This document shows, in pieces, positions 62,354-64,000 of a DNA stretch of 64,000 bases (position 1 is the stretch's first letter; each line of letters starts with the position of its first letter). Both the position numbers and the translations under genes were made by a program. Origin of the DNA: JAANXG01 sp963731035 (GTDB lineage: Bacteria > Pseudomonadota > Gammaproteobacteria > Arenicellales > JAANXG01); contig CAVSUY010000004.1 in assembly GCA_963731035.1 (NCBI GenBank), forward strand, positions 1 through 64,000, in the 5' to 3' direction. The notes under the pieces were generated by a model. That model had not been told where the DNA came from and did not search any database. It saw only the letters and a program-made list of their open reading frames with translations.

Positions 62354-63283
62354 TCAGCCCGCGGTATCGGGCCGTCCGTTGAGGTAGGGGACGAGCGCCG
62401 CATAAACTGCGAATAGGGTCGGCGTGGGAACGCCGTGGTGCGTCCCGAGCCGGGTCGCATGTCCATGCAGGGCGTCCAGTTCCATACGCTTGCCCGCCGC
62501 GAGGTCCTGGTACAACGAGGAGTAGTTGGTGGGTGCGAGCGATTCCAGCAGACTGGTGCAGGATGCCATCATGTCTTCACCCAGACCTGCGTTTTCGGCC
62601 AATGCGAGAGCGAGCATTTCCTCGATCTGCCGGCGCCACAGCTCGCGCGTTTCGGGCAGGTCGCGAATGAACTTCACCGGCAGCCGCGTGATGGCGGTGG
62701 TACCGGACAGGGCTACCAGAAAGACATACTTTCGCCACAGCGTGCCGTGAATGTCGGGGTCGGCTTCGGTTTCGATGCCCGCCCCGCGGCAGGCTGCCGC
62801 GATCCTCTCGCCGCGTTCCGATAGACCTCCCTTCGTTTCTCCCAGGATGATGCGTCCGAACTGATGATGGGCGATGACGCCCGGGGACTCGATATTGGAG
62901 AAGACGTAGGCTGTGCCCCCCAGCACGTGGTCCGGGCCCAGAATCCCGCCGATCTTCTCCTCGTTGTCGACGCCGTTCTGAATGGAGAGGACCACGGTAT
63001 CGGGGCCTACCACCGGACGGACCAGGTCGGCCACGCTCTCGGTATCGAAGGACTTGACACAGAACAGGACGAGGTCGGCCGTTGGCTGGCCGGTCAGAGA
63101 ATCAACGGCCAGGGGCCGCACATGCCATTCTCCTTCCACGGCTGATCGGATCGTCAGGCCCCTGTTCTGGATTGCCTCGAGGTGCGCGCCGCGGGCCAGG
63201 AAGGTCACGTCTTCGCCCGACCTGGCCAACTTGGCGCCGAAATAACCCCCCGTTCCGCCACTGCCCGCTACCACTATGCGCAT
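62354..63283 (-). CDS. panE: 2-dehydropantoate 2-reductase
   Basis: 309 residues from the ATG at 63281-63283; a longer open frame to 63418 runs over the promoter of the divergent gene. NADPH-dependent ketopantoate reductase: Rossmann start MRIVVAGSGGTGGYFGAKLA, LVLFCVKSFDTES, LSIQNGVDNEEKI, catalytic Lys in LWRKYVFLVALSGTTA and the conserved Ser/Glu region SSLYQDLAAGKRMELDALHG. Several paralogues of ApbA/PanE exist in many bacteria, so the pantothenate role is likely but not proven. Confidence 0.87.
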   Translation of the reverse strand: MRIVVAGSGGTGGYFGAKLARSGEDVTFLARGAHLEAIQNRGLTIRSAVEGEWHVRPLAVDSLTGQPTADLVLFCVKSFDTESVADLVRPVVGPDTVVLSIQNGVDNEEKIGGILGPDHVLGGTAYVFSNIESPGVIAHHQFGRIILGETKGGLSERGERIAAACRGAGIETEADPDIHGTLWRKYVFLVALSGTTAITRLPVKFIRDLPETRELWRRQIEEMLALALAENAGLGEDMMASCTSLLESLAPTNYSSLYQDLAAGKRMELDALHGHATRLGTHHGVPTPTLFAVYAALVPYLNGRPDTAG

Positions 63284-63404
63284 GTGTCTCTGTCCGAAAA
63301 CCGTTAGAATATTTGCGGCCAAGTGATGCCACACCAGCCACTTTAATGCGGGCGCCGATCGGCGATCAAGGCCCGAAAAGGCCCGCCAAGCATACTGGAT
63401 TTCA

Positions 63405-64000
63405 ATGAAACAGGTCATGATCGTTACCGGCGCCAGCCGCGGTATCGGCGCCGCGACCGCGCGGCTCGGGGCCGCTGCGGGCTATGCCGTGTGCGTCAAC
63501 TATCTCCGTAACGAAGCAGCGGCCGCCGCCCTGGTGGAGGAGATTTCCACGGCCGGCGGATCCGCCATCGCCGTCGCGGCCGACGTCGCCCGCGAAGCGG
63601 AGGTCATCGCCCTGTTCGAGCGCGTCGACGCCGAGTTGGGGACGGTGACTGCTCTGGTCAACAATGCCGGCATATTGGAAACACAGAGCCGTCTCGAGAA
63701 CATGGACGCCGCCCGTCTGGGCCGCGTGTTCGCCGTCAACGTCTTCGGAAGCTTTCTCTGCGCTCGGGAGGCGGTGCGCCGCATGTCGACCGGACACGGC
63801 GGCGGGGGCGGCGCCATCGTAAACGTCTCGTCAGCCGCTTCTCGGCTCGGCTCGCCCAACGAGTATGTCGATTACGCCGCCGCCAAGGGCGCCGTGGACA
63901 CTCTCACCATCGGCCTCGCCAAGGAAGTCGCCGGGGAGGGAATACGGGTAAATGCCGTTCGGCCTGGAGTGATCTATACGGAGATCCATGCCAGCGGAGG
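63405..64000 (+). CDS. Short-chain dehydrogenase/reductase, cut by the window end
   Basis: The ATG at 63405 starts MKQVMIVTGASRGIGAATAR; 198 residues are visible and the 3' end is outside. Classical SDR: cofactor motif TGASRGIG, structural NNAGILE, catalytic Ser in IVNVSSAASRLGSP, Tyr and Lys in YVDYAAAKGAVDTL, then VRPGVIYTEIHASGG. Basic/NADP preference is suggested by the NYLRNE segment after strand 2. Sequence pattern resembles E. coli YgfF-type sugar/steroid dehydrogenases; substrate unknown. Confidence 0.88.
   Translation, partial: MKQVMIVTGASRGIGAATARLGAAAGYAVCVNYLRNEAAAAALVEEISTAGGSAIAVAADVAREAEVIALFERVDAELGTVTALVNNAGILETQSRLENMDAARLGRVFAVNVFGSFLCAREAVRRMSTGHGGGGGAIVNVSSAASRLGSPNEYVDYAAAKGAVDTLTIGLAKEVAGEGIRVNAVRPGVIYTEIHASG

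Overview
The window is GC-rich chromosomal DNA from a gammaproteobacterium. The gene content supports this: pilA-pilS-pilR with a sigma-54 promoter, bioB-F-H-C-D with a BirA-type operator, purM-purN-DUF3108 next to hda, clpS-clpA beside a cold-shock gene, and a DUF2244-coxB-coxA-coxC-SURF1 cluster. Many REP-type palindromes with the core GTAGGAGCGGCTTCAGCCGC are also typical of this class. I do not assign a genus. The set (aa3-type oxidase, isocitrate lyase, CysB-like regulator, BtuB under a B12 riboswitch, type IV pilus regulators) fits a free-living aerobic Chromatiales- or Xanthomonadales-like lineage. Almost everything is housekeeping. I found no phage, integron, CRISPR array, defence island, tRNA or rRNA.

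Layout: 1-7.3 kb holds a broken multi-membrane-span/TPR gene, a frame-damaged type IV pilin, PilR and PilS, and a frameshifted GT-C-like membrane protein. 7.5-12.8 kb holds comF, divergent from bioBFHCD (bioC frameshifted). 12.8-15.2 kb holds a 70-bp tandem repeat array and an intact paralogue of the broken gene. 15.4-22.6 kb is the cytochrome c oxidase cluster with a 35-residue assembly-type protein, ending at heme O synthase and hspQ; neither cox11/ctaG nor cox15/ctaA is present in it. 22.7-31.9 kb has an outer-membrane protein, a 61-bp repeat array, an aldo/keto reductase, a hydrolase lacking its serine, purB-DUF7931-rluF-like-pyrD, a small kinase-fold protein and mnmA. 31.9-36.7 kb has btuB with its riboswitch, a 160-bp MITE-like element, a 500-bp strongly structured intergenic stretch, a CsgG-like gene and a CysB-like regulator. 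36.9-45 kb has aceA, cspA, clpSA, a 91-bp repeat array and DUF3108/purN/purM. 44.7-54.3 kb has a CDP-alcohol phosphatidyltransferase, hda, wrbA, arsC, a LysM lipoprotein, a PilZ-like protein, acylphosphatase, a second copy of the MITE, a lytic transglycosylase, proS, a LysE remnant, a PaiB-like protein and a frameshifted ppk2. 54.3-64 kb has a cysteine desulfurase, gabD, a large predicted pseudokinase with Sel1 repeats, dadA, an EamA transporter, panE and a short-chain dehydrogenase cut by the window edge.

Two things stand out. First, several genes carry single-base indels (pilA twice, bioC, ppk2, the GT-C-like gene, the first gene three times). At least two are in short homopolymers, so consensus error must be excluded before calling decay. 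Second, the intergenic space carries three tandem arrays with different periods (70, 61 and 91 bp) built on one REP core, plus two near-identical copies of a 160-bp element bounded by CTAG. I did not find a clear new multi-gene system. The most unusual proteins are the kinase-fold protein at 57166-59823 (catalytic Lys and DFG Asp both replaced) and the hydrolase at 25139-25918 (nucleophile Ser replaced by Ala).
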